A stretch of DNA of 64,000 nucleotides from Legionella sp. Its GTDB lineage: Bacteria; Pseudomonadota; Gammaproteobacteria; Legionellales; Legionellaceae. Shown here in pieces: positions 8,868 to 16,374 of this stretch (its first letter is position 1; each line of letters starts with the position of its first letter). Position numbers and translations under genes: made by a program. Location of the stretch: NCBI GenBank assembly GCA_031291115.1, contig JARLJQ010000017.1, positions 1 to 64,000 on the forward strand, read 5' to 3'. The notes under the pieces are model-generated. The model was not told the origin of the DNA, searched no databases, and worked only from the letters and a program-made list of their open reading frames with translations.

Positions 8868-9734
8868 ATGACAGTAAAACGCGGTGGTTTAGGGCGCAAT
8901 TTATCTGCTTTGCTAAGCCAGCCAAGCGGCATTCTTTTAACTGACAAACCCCAGACTGAAAGTTTAAGACTTTCAGTAGAATGTTTGCAACCTGGAAAGT
9001 ACCAGCCACGCGGTGAAATGGAACAAGCGCCATTAACTGAACTGGCCGAGTCCATTAAAAAACAAGGCCTATTGCAGCCGCTTTTAGTGCGTGAACTCAG
9101 TAGTGGTCGCTATGAGATTATTGCTGGTGAACGACGCTGGCGCGCCAGTCAAATTGCTGGTTTGACAGAAGTCCCGGTCATTTTAAAGCAGGTTGATGAT
9201 GAAACTGCTATGGCTATGGCTTTGGTTGAAAATTTACAGCGCGAAGATTTAAATGCCATGGATCAAGCACGTGCCATGCACCGATTAACCAATGAATTCT
9301 CCTTAACACACCAACAAGTCGCGGATTTACTCTGTAAGTCACGTACTGCGGTGAGTAATTTTTTACGTTTGTTATCCTTATCAACTGCGGTAAAAAAATT
9401 GCTGGAACACGGCGATATTGATATGGGACACGCACGTGCTTTATTGATGCTTGAAGAAGAACAACAAAATCAAGCAGCACAATTGATTGTCGCCAAAAAT
9501 CTGTCGGTTCGTGAAACCGAGAAATTGGTTGAGCGCATTAAGGCCGGTAAGCTGGTTGACAAAGAACCTGTAGAAAAAACAGGGTATCTGTATCAAGAAG
9601 AGCTAAGTATTTTAGCGCGACAACTACAAGCTCCTATCAAGCTAAAGCCTGGTAAAGCAGGAAAAGGCTCTTTAGTGATTCGGTATGACAGTGCCGATAG
9701 TCTGCAAAAAATTATTGACCAATTAAGTAATTAA
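8868..9734 (+). CDS. parB: Chromosome partitioning protein ParB (Spo0J)
   Basis: 288 residues. CTP-dependent DNA clamp that loads at parS. The N-terminal ParA-stimulating segment (KRGGLGRNLSALL) is at residues 4-16, the CTP/arginine patch GERRWRA is at 87-93, the ENLQRED box is near 118, an HTH region follows at about 140-190 (LTHQQVADLLCKSRTAVSNFLR), and the dimerisation C-terminus is short and basic. The pair is intact. I could not find a parS-like palindrome nearby. Confidence 0.96.
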   Translation: MTVKRGGLGRNLSALLSQPSGILLTDKPQTESLRLSVECLQPGKYQPRGEMEQAPLTELAESIKKQGLLQPLLVRELSSGRYEIIAGERRWRASQIAGLTEVPVILKQVDDETAMAMALVENLQREDLNAMDQARAMHRLTNEFSLTHQQVADLLCKSRTAVSNFLRLLSLSTAVKKLLEHGDIDMGHARALLMLEEEQQNQAAQLIVAKNLSVRETEKLVERIKAGKLVDKEPVEKTGYLYQEELSILARQLQAPIKLKPGKAGKGSLVIRYDSADSLQKIIDQLSN

Positions 9735-9759
9735 AAGGGCACCAAGCAACAGGTGAGAA

Positions 9760-9858
9760 TCATTTAATTTCATTGCATAATGCCTCACCACCACGTTGTT
9801 TGGCCTGATCAAAAATACGGTACCTTTCTCCGTTCGTGCGGAGGTAGGTGGAATCTTC
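9760..9858 (-). pseudogene. Orphan C-terminal coding remnant, 32 codons
   Basis: On the minus strand there is a protein-like stretch beginning EDSTYLRTNGERYRIFDQ and ending GGEALCNEIK before a stop (9760-9762). It is preceded in frame by TAA (9859-9861) and has no start codon or ribosome site. Composition looks coding rather than random. It lies directly downstream of the LRR gene in a different frame, so it may be the detached end of a longer ancestor, or of another deleted gene. The parent family is not recognised. Confidence 0.35.
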
Positions 9859-9878
9859 TTATCCCAAACTCACGTTAA

Positions 9879-10265
9879 CTATGGGGTTAATCCACCCGGG
9901 TTAAGAGCGGAGTTTTTAATATCCTCCATTTCGTCTACATCGGTTATTTTATTTCCATGAAAAAGAATCTCAAGATGGCTTAATTCATTTTTTAGACCAA
10001 ATACAGCGATGGCCCCCTCTCTTCCTATACTATTAAACTGTAAATCAAGCTTAGTTAGCTTAGGAAAATCACAGTCTCTTAAAATAAGCGCCCCTTTATC
10101 ACTCAACTTATTATTATCTAATTTTATTACAGTAACATTAGGCTGTAGTCGTTTGATTTCTTGCATTATTTCTTGAATTTCCTCATCATCTATTTGCAAG
10201 TGTGCTAAATTCACTTTAGCGCTCTCTATATCAGCATTTATTTTATCGCGAACCGCTTGTCTCAT
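9879..10265 (-). CDS. Small leucine-rich repeat protein; candidate effector
   Basis: 128 residues from ATG 10265, chosen because a good Shine-Dalgarno (GGAG, 5 nt spacing) precedes it; the ATG at 10295 has none. An N-terminal helix (RQAVRDKINADIESAK) is followed by about three LRR units: VTVIKLDNNKLSDKGA, LTKLDLQFNSIGREGA, and LEILFHGNKITDVDEM. The asparagine-ladder pattern LxLxxNxL and the DKGA/REGA helices resemble ribonuclease-inhibitor-type LRRs. Such short LRR proteins occur among Legionella effectors, but no enzyme domain is present, so it could act only by binding. It lies 104 bp from the stop of the next minus-strand gene. Its C-terminus may be truncated, since a coding remnant follows. 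Confidence 0.65.
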   Translation of the reverse strand: MRQAVRDKINADIESAKVNLAHLQIDDEEIQEIMQEIKRLQPNVTVIKLDNNKLSDKGALILRDCDFPKLTKLDLQFNSIGREGAIAVFGLKNELSHLEILFHGNKITDVDEMEDIKNSALNPGGLTP

Positions 10266-10368
10266 ATGATCTCCAAATAAGTTATACAATGTCATAATAC
10301 GTCGTTATCTTAGATAACTATAAACAACAACTTCATTGTCATTCCAAAATTTTTCTCAAAATCACGGT

Positions 10369-12162
10369 TTATAATTGTGGACCTAATCGAGCATTCTCTC
10401 CATTTGGTGTTGCCTCCTTGCTTTCTGTTGCACTGCTTAGCTTTCTTTTAAATGATTGACATATAACTGTTGCCTGTTTGATATCCTCCCCCCCCTCTAA
10501 TGGCTTAGGAGTAAATATTCGCTCTTTAGGGGAAGCTACGCCATCTAGAAACATTTCCTTAAATTTTTTATAGGTCCCCATCTTATCCCGCTCCTTCTCT
10601 TCCACCCGATTTCCCCTGAAAAGATTACGGCGGTAGGCTAAAGCTTCAAATATCTTCTCTTCTTTAGACGAGTCTAATTTGGGCGAATCAGGGCTAAGAA
10701 AGTTACATCGCTCCTCAATTGAAAGTTTACTCATAGCACTGTCTATAGCATTTGCTTTTGTCGTCATTTTTATCGTCCACCGATTAGCATTCAGTCTAAA
10801 ATCATCAGCAACTGTTTTAATGTAAGCACTTGCTTCATTAATCTCGAGTTTTTTTATGGTGCTATTTAATTCATCTAAAACAGCTTGTTTCATATCATTT
10901 GAACCTGCTGCGTTAAATAGGAGTGTTTTGCCAGCTATAAATTGTTGCATTTCATTATCGTTATCCCCAAATTTTAATTTTTCAAGAGATTGAATTGCTT
11001 CTTTAAACACAAGAGGCAACATCTCCGTATGTAATTTATCTAAAATATCTTGTTTCTCTTTAATCGTACTTGCCTGATTAAATTCCTTTATCGAGTATTT
11101 ATAATGAATTATTTGTTCGTCTAATGCTAAAAGGTCAATAGGAACTAAATTCTTATTATTAGATTGTGTATTTTTAAAATAATCCAAAATTTTAGTTGAA
11201 TACTGAAGGAATTTTTGGGCTTCTGCTAAAGTTTGACAAGTGGTTGCCTCTAATTCATATATTCTAAACTCATCCTTTCCAAACACTCCTTTTTTTGTTG
11301 GCCTTTTAACCTGAGCAGCGTCCAGTTTACATTGCCCTAGAGAGTATTTGGGATCGACATGCATGATAGGCCCAAAACAATGTTGCGAATGTAAGCCTAC
11401 ACTATTGGCTATAACCATATGCGAAATGGGCTGGTCTATCACATCAGGTTTTTCCTTCACAAGGGATTCGATATTGGCCTTCGCAACACCATTAGAGTGA
11501 TCTAAACAAATATCTACTGCGGTTAGGAATGGCTCTCCACCGGCGGTTTTACACTGAACAACATTATTAAAGGTAAATGATTGAAGAACGCCATTAACCT
11601 TGATTTGAGGTATCTGGGGTGATTCTGTTGATGCGACTAACACTGCCAAAGATTCATAGTCGTCTTCAGGGTTCGTATAGCGCACATCAATGTCTGAAAA
11701 ACTATTTTTGATTAAAAAATTAAAGGATGGAAGTTGTCCGCAAGTAATATGTGGCGTGACATTCATTACTTGATTATTAGAAGTTAGTACAGCAAAAGAA
11801 CCCAGAACTAATTGTACTCCAGAAGAGAGTTCCTGAGCATCCTCAGCTATTTTATTCTGTAGTTTTTCAAACTCTTGTAATGTCAGCGGCTCGCGAGTAT
11901 AGAAAAAAAACTCATTCGTACTCAACCTAGTAATATAGTGGGGATCTTCCACATTGGTGCCTGGTTGTTTATTATTTTGGAAATGAGTTTGATTTGCTTG
12001 GTGCATTAAATTTTTAATGTCATCAAATAGACGACTTTCCATGTTTATGCGCTCTGCTGATGTCATTAGCGGAAAATTATCACCTCCTCTGGGAGCCTCA
12101 CCACACACAGGATTTGTGCCATCATATTTAGCTACTATTGCAATATCTTTGATTTTTGGCAT
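10369..12162 (-). CDS. Large protein with nitrilase (C-N hydrolase)-like N-terminal half; candidate effector
   Basis: 597 residues from ATG 12162, chosen for its Shine-Dalgarno AAGGGG at 5-nt spacing; two upstream in-frame ATGs lack one. No signal peptide. In the N-terminal half a nitrilase-like order can be read: Glu91 in FYTREPLT, then VQLVLGSFAVLT and NNQVMNVTPHIT (cf. the family's Gly-Ser strand and Asn-Thr), Lys152 in FLIKNS, Cys219 in TAVDICLDHSNG (cf. the ICyD motif), then MVIANSVGLHSQHCFGPIMH (cf. the aNrvG...G.S segment). The C-terminal half (about 280-590) is helical and charged with no recognised domain. It ends close to a cluster of Glu/Lys (SSATESKEATPNGE), as seen in some Dot/Icm substrates. 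The domain reading is by eye and needs profile confirmation. Confidence 0.5.
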   Translation of the reverse strand: MPKIKDIAIVAKYDGTNPVCGEAPRGGDNFPLMTSAERINMESRLFDDIKNLMHQANQTHFQNNKQPGTNVEDPHYITRLSTNEFFFYTREPLTLQEFEKLQNKIAEDAQELSSGVQLVLGSFAVLTSNNQVMNVTPHITCGQLPSFNFLIKNSFSDIDVRYTNPEDDYESLAVLVASTESPQIPQIKVNGVLQSFTFNNVVQCKTAGGEPFLTAVDICLDHSNGVAKANIESLVKEKPDVIDQPISHMVIANSVGLHSQHCFGPIMHVDPKYSLGQCKLDAAQVKRPTKKGVFGKDEFRIYELEATTCQTLAEAQKFLQYSTKILDYFKNTQSNNKNLVPIDLLALDEQIIHYKYSIKEFNQASTIKEKQDILDKLHTEMLPLVFKEAIQSLEKLKFGDNDNEMQQFIAGKTLLFNAAGSNDMKQAVLDELNSTIKKLEINEASAYIKTVADDFRLNANRWTIKMTTKANAIDSAMSKLSIEERCNFLSPDSPKLDSSKEEKIFEALAYRRNLFRGNRVEEKERDKMGTYKKFKEMFLDGVASPKERIFTPKPLEGGEDIKQATVICQSFKRKLSSATESKEATPNGENARLGPQL

Positions 12163-12522
12163 ATAAACCCCTTGCGGCACAAACATATGGTTTTTTAGAT
12201 GAATTACCAATAAACATGGACTAATAAGCCAAATTTTAACCCCTTATTATTACAATTATATAGATGCATTGGGTTGATGTTGCGCAGATAGGTTGAAAAT
12301 TATAGTATAATATATACAGATTATTAATAATAGCTTGTTTAATTCTTATCCTAACTCAGGTTAATTAAATAGCAATACCATCAACTATGACTCCAATCTC
12401 AAGTGTTTATTTTTCACCACCCCACAATAACAACAAAAAACACTCAACTTTTGTATTTTTGAACTAAAATATAAATAGGGAAGCCTTCTATTTTAGCTTT
12501 ACACTAATCTACGGAGATTGAC
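12163..12522. other. AT-rich divergent intergenic region, no gene seen
   Basis: 360 bp between the minus-strand candidate effector and the plus-strand small protein. It contains several TATAAT-like hexamers (for example near 12306) but none with a convincing -35 at 16-18 bp. It presumably holds both divergent promoters. No coding remnant, tRNA or repeat was recognised. Confidence 0.5.
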
Positions 12523-12795
12523 GTGTTAATTCAGCCCGTACAACCTGTATTTGTAGTTGTAAAAATTGGCCAGGACGATCATATGTGCCAAATGATCAGC
12601 CTGTCTGATAAATTGTTAGAGCTAAAATGCAATGATTACTTTGAAAAAGAAAGCCAGGTGTCCTTTTTAGGTAAGTATTTTCGTGGTCGCGCAGTGATCC
12701 AGGAAATTGTATTTTCAGAACTGCATTTTATTTATCAAATGAACATCGAAGAAATCCAATTCCAACCCGGTTTGCTAATTAATACACATTTATAA
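12523..12795 (+). CDS. Small conserved protein, possibly PilZ-like; GTG start
   Basis: 90 residues starting at GTG 12523 with Shine-Dalgarno GGAG at 12513-12516. Mostly beta-strand pattern (VFVVVKIGQDD, ISLSDKLLELKC, SQVSFLGKYFRGRAVIQEI), compatible with a small barrel such as a PilZ-type domain, but the RxxxR and DxSxxG c-di-GMP motifs are not present. No membrane segment or signal peptide. Isolated gene, with its stop 76 bp before the next gene. Function unknown. Confidence 0.6.
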   Translation: MLIQPVQPVFVVVKIGQDDHMCQMISLSDKLLELKCNDYFEKESQVSFLGKYFRGRAVIQEIVFSELHFIYQMNIEEIQFQPGLLINTHL

Positions 12796-12870
12796 CCACA
12801 ATCTATTGAATTAATTATCCGTTTTGCATATCTTTAACTCAGAATGCAGCATTTACTGGAGTTACCCCTA

Positions 12871-13398
12871 ATGCACAAATTGACCCTGCCTTTATGCCTC
12901 TTACTCGCCACTATGAGTTGCCCAAGTCTTGCAGCAAAAACGTTTACTCTTGAAAGTACTGAAATTAAACCCAACTCAATGATTCCCATTCAATTCACCT
13001 GTGAAGGTGCAGATACCTCACCTCCCTTATCCTGGCATAACGCACCTCCAAAAACACAATCCTTTGCCCTTGTTGTTGAAGATCCGGATGCTAATTCTGG
13101 TGTATGGACGCATTGGATTTTATTTAATCTCCCCGCAACGCTCAATAAGCTGGAAATTGGCACTGCCACTCCTGCAGGAGCATCAATCGGTAAAAACAGC
13201 TGGGAAACTCTAAACTACCGAGGCCCTTGCCCGCCAATAGGCGCACACAGTTATATATTCACTTTATACGCTCTGGATAAGGTCTTGGATTTTAGCGATG
13301 GCGCAAGCAAAGACAGCATCTTACAAGCAATGACAGGGCATGTATTAGAAAGTACAATATTAGTGGGACTGTATCAAAAAAATATTAATCCGAATTAA
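12871..13398 (+). CDS. YbhB/YbcL family protein (Raf kinase inhibitor/PEBP-like), exported
   Basis: 175 residues from ATG 12871, where a signal peptide (HKLTLPLCLLLATMSC, cleavage near SLAA) begins; GGAG lies 9 nt upstream. PEBP-fold signatures are present: the start of the fold at STEIKPNSMIPIQFTCEG, SPPLSW, the anion-binding segment VVEDPDANSGVWTHWILFNLP, and YRGPCPPIGAHSYIFTLYALD. Bacterial members are periplasmic or cytoplasmic phosphate/ligand-binding proteins of unclear function. Followed by the oxidoreductase gene 24 bp later in the same direction. Confidence 0.88.
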   Translation: MHKLTLPLCLLLATMSCPSLAAKTFTLESTEIKPNSMIPIQFTCEGADTSPPLSWHNAPPKTQSFALVVEDPDANSGVWTHWILFNLPATLNKLEIGTATPAGASIGKNSWETLNYRGPCPPIGAHSYIFTLYALDKVLDFSDGASKDSILQAMTGHVLESTILVGLYQKNINPN

Positions 13399-13422
13399 CA
13401 CAATTAATCATCTGGAATTCTA

Positions 13423-14604
13423 TTGAAAATTGCAATTATTGGCGGCTCTATCGCCGGATGTGCCCTAGCTTTATTATTAAAAGATAAGTTTGATGTCACA
13501 GTTTTTGAGCGCTCGAAGAATTTAATATCACGTGGTGCGGGTATTACCATGGCAAAAGAGCTATTACAGAACTTAATTTCCAAGGGTATTTTAGACAAAG
13601 ATACTCCAAATCATTCAGCAACCAGTCGTAGTTTTTATTGCCAGCTTCCGAGCAAACCGGATTATGGTCATTGTTTGTGGCGACAGGATATTTCTGTCAT
13701 CAGCTTACACTGGGATACTTTATTTAGTAATTTAAGACAACGCCTTCCTGATACTATTTATCAGGCAGGGTGTCATATTACTCAAGTCCAGTTAAATGAT
13801 GAATCACCTCATAAAATTACTTTAGAGAATGGTAAACAACAGGAATTTGATTTAATTGTTTTTGCAGACGGCTATCAATCAATTGGCAGACAACTTATTT
13901 CTCAAGATTCTGAACCCAATTATTCTGGTTACATCGCCTGGCGTGGCACAATAGACTTTGATTTATTAAAAGATAAAGCTCCTTTTATCAATAATATTCC
14001 TTATTATTGCTTTGAGAGAGGACATTTACTCGCCTATCCCATATACCATAACAAAGTAAAAAAATTAAATTGGGTGTTTTATGAACGACTTTCTGTTGAA
14101 GAAATTACCTCTCTAGGCCCCGCCTCACAAATAGAATTCTCGGATACTGCTAAAAATCATCTGCATCAATTAGCCAACAACAAACTACCCAAAGCAGCGG
14201 CCCAAATGATTTGTGAGACACCATTACCTTTTATGCAAAAAATTGTCGATGTCAAAGTGGACAAGCTTATAGCTAAAGGCGCTCTTTTGCTTGGTGATGC
14301 CAGTGTGGTATTAAAGCCACATGTTGGCAGTGGCGCATCTTTAGCAATACAAGATGCCCTGAAATTAAGCGATGAATTACATCAAGGGCAGGAACTCCAA
14401 CAGTCACTGGAACAGTGGGAAAATGCAATACTCCCGGCGAGGCTTGCAACTTATGCCTTATCGCAAAGAATGGCTAATGCGTTGGTATTAAACCCTGTTT
14501 TATGGCAAGGTATGGATGAAGAGAAAATGACTGTATGGTGGGATGGTATTCTGAATAAAGAGAAATGGTATACCAATGCTCCCTTTCTTAAATCTAAATT
14601 ATGA
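13423..14604 (+). CDS. FAD-dependent monooxygenase (PHBH/UbiH-type), TTG start
   Basis: 393 residues. The start is TTG 13423, which begins directly with the Rossmann strand KIAIIGGSIAGCALALLL (GxGxxG variant GGSIAG) and has GGAA upstream. The second FAD motif is LLLGDASVVLKPHVGSGAS (DG/GD motif with the family's P-x-x-G-x-G), and the central DG-type motif is IVFADGYQS. The family hydroxylates aromatic or related substrates using NAD(P)H and O2. The substrate cannot be inferred here. Ends 14 bp before a palindromic repeat block and converges with coxC. Confidence 0.85.
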   Translation: MKIAIIGGSIAGCALALLLKDKFDVTVFERSKNLISRGAGITMAKELLQNLISKGILDKDTPNHSATSRSFYCQLPSKPDYGHCLWRQDISVISLHWDTLFSNLRQRLPDTIYQAGCHITQVQLNDESPHKITLENGKQQEFDLIVFADGYQSIGRQLISQDSEPNYSGYIAWRGTIDFDLLKDKAPFINNIPYYCFERGHLLAYPIYHNKVKKLNWVFYERLSVEEITSLGPASQIEFSDTAKNHLHQLANNKLPKAAAQMICETPLPFMQKIVDVKVDKLIAKGALLLGDASVVLKPHVGSGASLAIQDALKLSDELHQGQELQQSLEQWENAILPARLATYALSQRMANALVLNPVLWQGMDEEKMTVWWDGILNKEKWYTNAPFLKSKL

Positions 14605-14617
14605 GTGACGTTAGCCC

Positions 14618-14764
14618 CACTGCTATTAAGTTAAGCGCATCTTCTCCGAAATATCCGTCATCCAGAGCGTAGCGAAGGACCTCCTGACGATGGCACTGTG
14701 CCATCTGAAGGGAGATCCTTCGCTACGCTCTGGACGACGGAGTTTCCTTAACTTAATGGCAGTG
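14618..14764. repeat. Nested palindromic element (copy A of the main repeat family) within an outer inverted repeat
   Basis: The core at 14655-14740 is an imperfect palindrome: left arm CCGTCATCCAGAGCGTAGCG, centre with GATGGCACTGTGCCAT, right arm CGCTACGCTCTGGACGACGG. Outside it lies a second inverted repeat, CACTGCTATTAAGTTAAG (14618-14635) against CTTAACTTAATGGCAGTG (14747-14764), which differs only by one base. The core recurs in five other complete copies (see 15720, 22794, 39656, 44802, 52408). Located between convergent genes. Confidence 0.85.
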
Positions 14765-14768
14765 ACGC

Positions 14769-14799
14769 TAGCCCGGATTAGCGTATCTAATACGGGCTA
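14769..14799. terminator. Hairpin between convergent monooxygenase and coxC genes
   Basis: TAGCCCG-ATTA pairs with TAAT-CGGGCTA around a short loop, 9 bp before the coxC stop. No T-run. Likely a shared bidirectional transcription stop. Confidence 0.4.
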
Positions 14800-14807
14800 C
14801 AAAAGAT

Positions 14808-15677
14808 TTATAACCAATATACAAAAATAAACAAAAATAACCAGACCACGTCAACAAAATGCCAATACCAGGCAACACCTTCAAAGGCGAAGTGACGTTC
14901 CGGAGTAAAATGCCCACGTTTACAGCGCACCAAAATCACGATAAGCATGATGGTACCTAAAGTCACGTGCAAGCCATGGAAGCCTGTCAACATGAAGAAG
15001 GTAGTTCCATAAATACCTGAAGATAAAGTCAGATTCAGATCATGATAAGCTTCATGATACTCATAGGCCTGACAAATCAAGAATAAAATACCTAGAGCAA
15101 TAGTTAAAGACATACCAATCAACAACTGCCTGCGCTTATTTAATTTCAAAGCCCAATGTGCCCAGGTAATCGTAACTCCTGAAGTTAACAAGATTAAAGT
15201 ATTTAGTGCAGCCAATCCCCAAGCGCCCATAGCTTCATACGCGCCAACGAACACCTTATTATTTGGATTAACCAGTAGCGGCCACGTTGCCTGAAAATCA
15301 GGCCATAAAGTAACATTCGTGATTGGGTGAATTTCACCACCTAATAAGGGAATAATCCAAAGTCTGGCATAGAATAGCGCACCAAAAAACGCGCCAAAAA
15401 AACAAACCTCAGAGAAAATAAACCAGCACATACCCCAACGAAAGGAACGATCTACCTGCAGATCGTATACACCTTTACCGTTTTCATAAATCACCTGGCC
15501 AAACCAACCAAACATCATAAAAATAATAAGGCCCAGCCCTAATGTAAATACATAGGGACCATACCAATCATGATGCAGCCAAGACGCTGCTCCGATTAAA
15601 AAGGTGGTCAATCCAAATGATCCAACCAAAGGCCAATGACTGGGCTTGGGGACGTAATAAGTACCTTGTGCTCCCAT
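14808..15677 (-). CDS. coxC: Cytochrome c oxidase subunit III
   Basis: 289 residues, seven predicted transmembrane helices. Subunit III of the aa3-type terminal oxidase, which stabilises subunit I and its proton entry. Typical segments: HWPLVGSFGL, RWGMCWFIFSEVCFFGAFFGALFYARLW, YEYHEAYHDLNLTLSSG, GLHVTLGTIML, and HFAFEGVAWYWHFVDVVWLFLF near the C-terminus. Last gene of the coxB-coxA-ctaG-coxC operon on the minus strand, separated from ctaG by one copy of the palindromic repeat. Confidence 0.97.
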   Translation of the reverse strand: MGAQGTYYVPKPSHWPLVGSFGLTTFLIGAASWLHHDWYGPYVFTLGLGLIIFMMFGWFGQVIYENGKGVYDLQVDRSFRWGMCWFIFSEVCFFGAFFGALFYARLWIIPLLGGEIHPITNVTLWPDFQATWPLLVNPNNKVFVGAYEAMGAWGLAALNTLILLTSGVTITWAHWALKLNKRRQLLIGMSLTIALGILFLICQAYEYHEAYHDLNLTLSSGIYGTTFFMLTGFHGLHVTLGTIMLIVILVRCKRGHFTPERHFAFEGVAWYWHFVDVVWLFLFIFVYWL

Positions 15678-15719
15678 TGTATTCTCGTCTCCTGTATCAA
15701 TAATTCATGCAATTTTTTT

Positions 15720-15811
15720 CCGTCATCCTATCCTGAGTGCTGCGAAAGCTCTCCCTCAAGATAGCACTGTTGCCACATTAGGGAGATCCTTCGCTGCGCT
15801 CTGGATGACGG
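15720..15811. repeat. Main palindromic repeat family, copy B (left arm degenerate)
   Basis: The right arm GATCCTTCGCTGCGCTCTGGATGACGG matches the other copies, and the left arm begins CCGTCATCC but then diverges. It is inserted inside the cox operon between ctaG and coxC, ending 2 bp before the ctaG stop codon, so it is transcribed with the operon. Confidence 0.75.
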
Positions 15812-15813
15812 GA

Positions 15814-16350
15814 CTACGCTCTGCCCGTCACATCAAATAAGGTATACGACAAAGTAATCGTATTCACCTGCTTTGGTAAATCGGTATCCAAATGAAACAA
15901 TAAAGGCATATTCATTGCTTCATGGCCATTTAAGGTTTGTTGCGTAAAACAAAAACATTCGGTTTTTTTCAAGTATTTTGCTGCAATTCCTGGTGTCACA
16001 CTAGGTATTGCCTGCACCGTCATTGGATGATCTGTTTTGTTTTCCGCGTAAAACTCTAATTTTACTATCTCACCAGGGCGTACCTTGATTTCATGTATCT
16101 TTGGATAAAATGCCCAAGGAACACCGCTGTTATTTGTGGCTACAAACTGAACCAAGACTTCTCTGTCCGTGGCAATTTTAGCCTTGCTTACATCGTAAGC
16201 TATTGCTTCACTATTTGTTTTGCCATTGATCCCTAAGGTCTGGCATAAACTATTGTAAATGGGAACTAAAGCAAAACCAAAAACAAACATTCCCAATACA
16301 ATCGCGCTTAAAAAAGCAAGTAACTTACGATGGTTATTCTCATTACTCAT
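15814..16350 (-). CDS. ctaG: Cytochrome c oxidase assembly protein CtaG (Cox11 family)
   Basis: 178 residues. Membrane-anchored copper chaperone that delivers Cu(I) to the CuB site of subunit I. One N-terminal transmembrane helix (FLSAIVLGMFVFGFALVPIYNSLC) and a periplasmic immunoglobulin-like domain with the copper-binding CFCF motif (KKTECFCFTQQTL) and the conserved PMTVQAIPSVTPG. Lies between coxA (25 bp upstream) and coxC, the usual position. Confidence 0.95.
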   Translation of the reverse strand: MSNENNHRKLLAFLSAIVLGMFVFGFALVPIYNSLCQTLGINGKTNSEAIAYDVSKAKIATDREVLVQFVATNNSGVPWAFYPKIHEIKVRPGEIVKLEFYAENKTDHPMTVQAIPSVTPGIAAKYLKKTECFCFTQQTLNGHEAMNMPLLFHLDTDLPKQVNTITLSYTLFDVTGRA

Positions 16351-16374
16351 ACAACACTCACTACCTACAAATTA

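Noticed and set aside
9742-9803. Hairpin CCAAGCAAC...GGTGAG / CTCACC...GTTGTTTGG after parB as a terminator
   Set aside because: The arms are interrupted by unpaired bases and the loop is long; part of it is also explained by the coding remnant.
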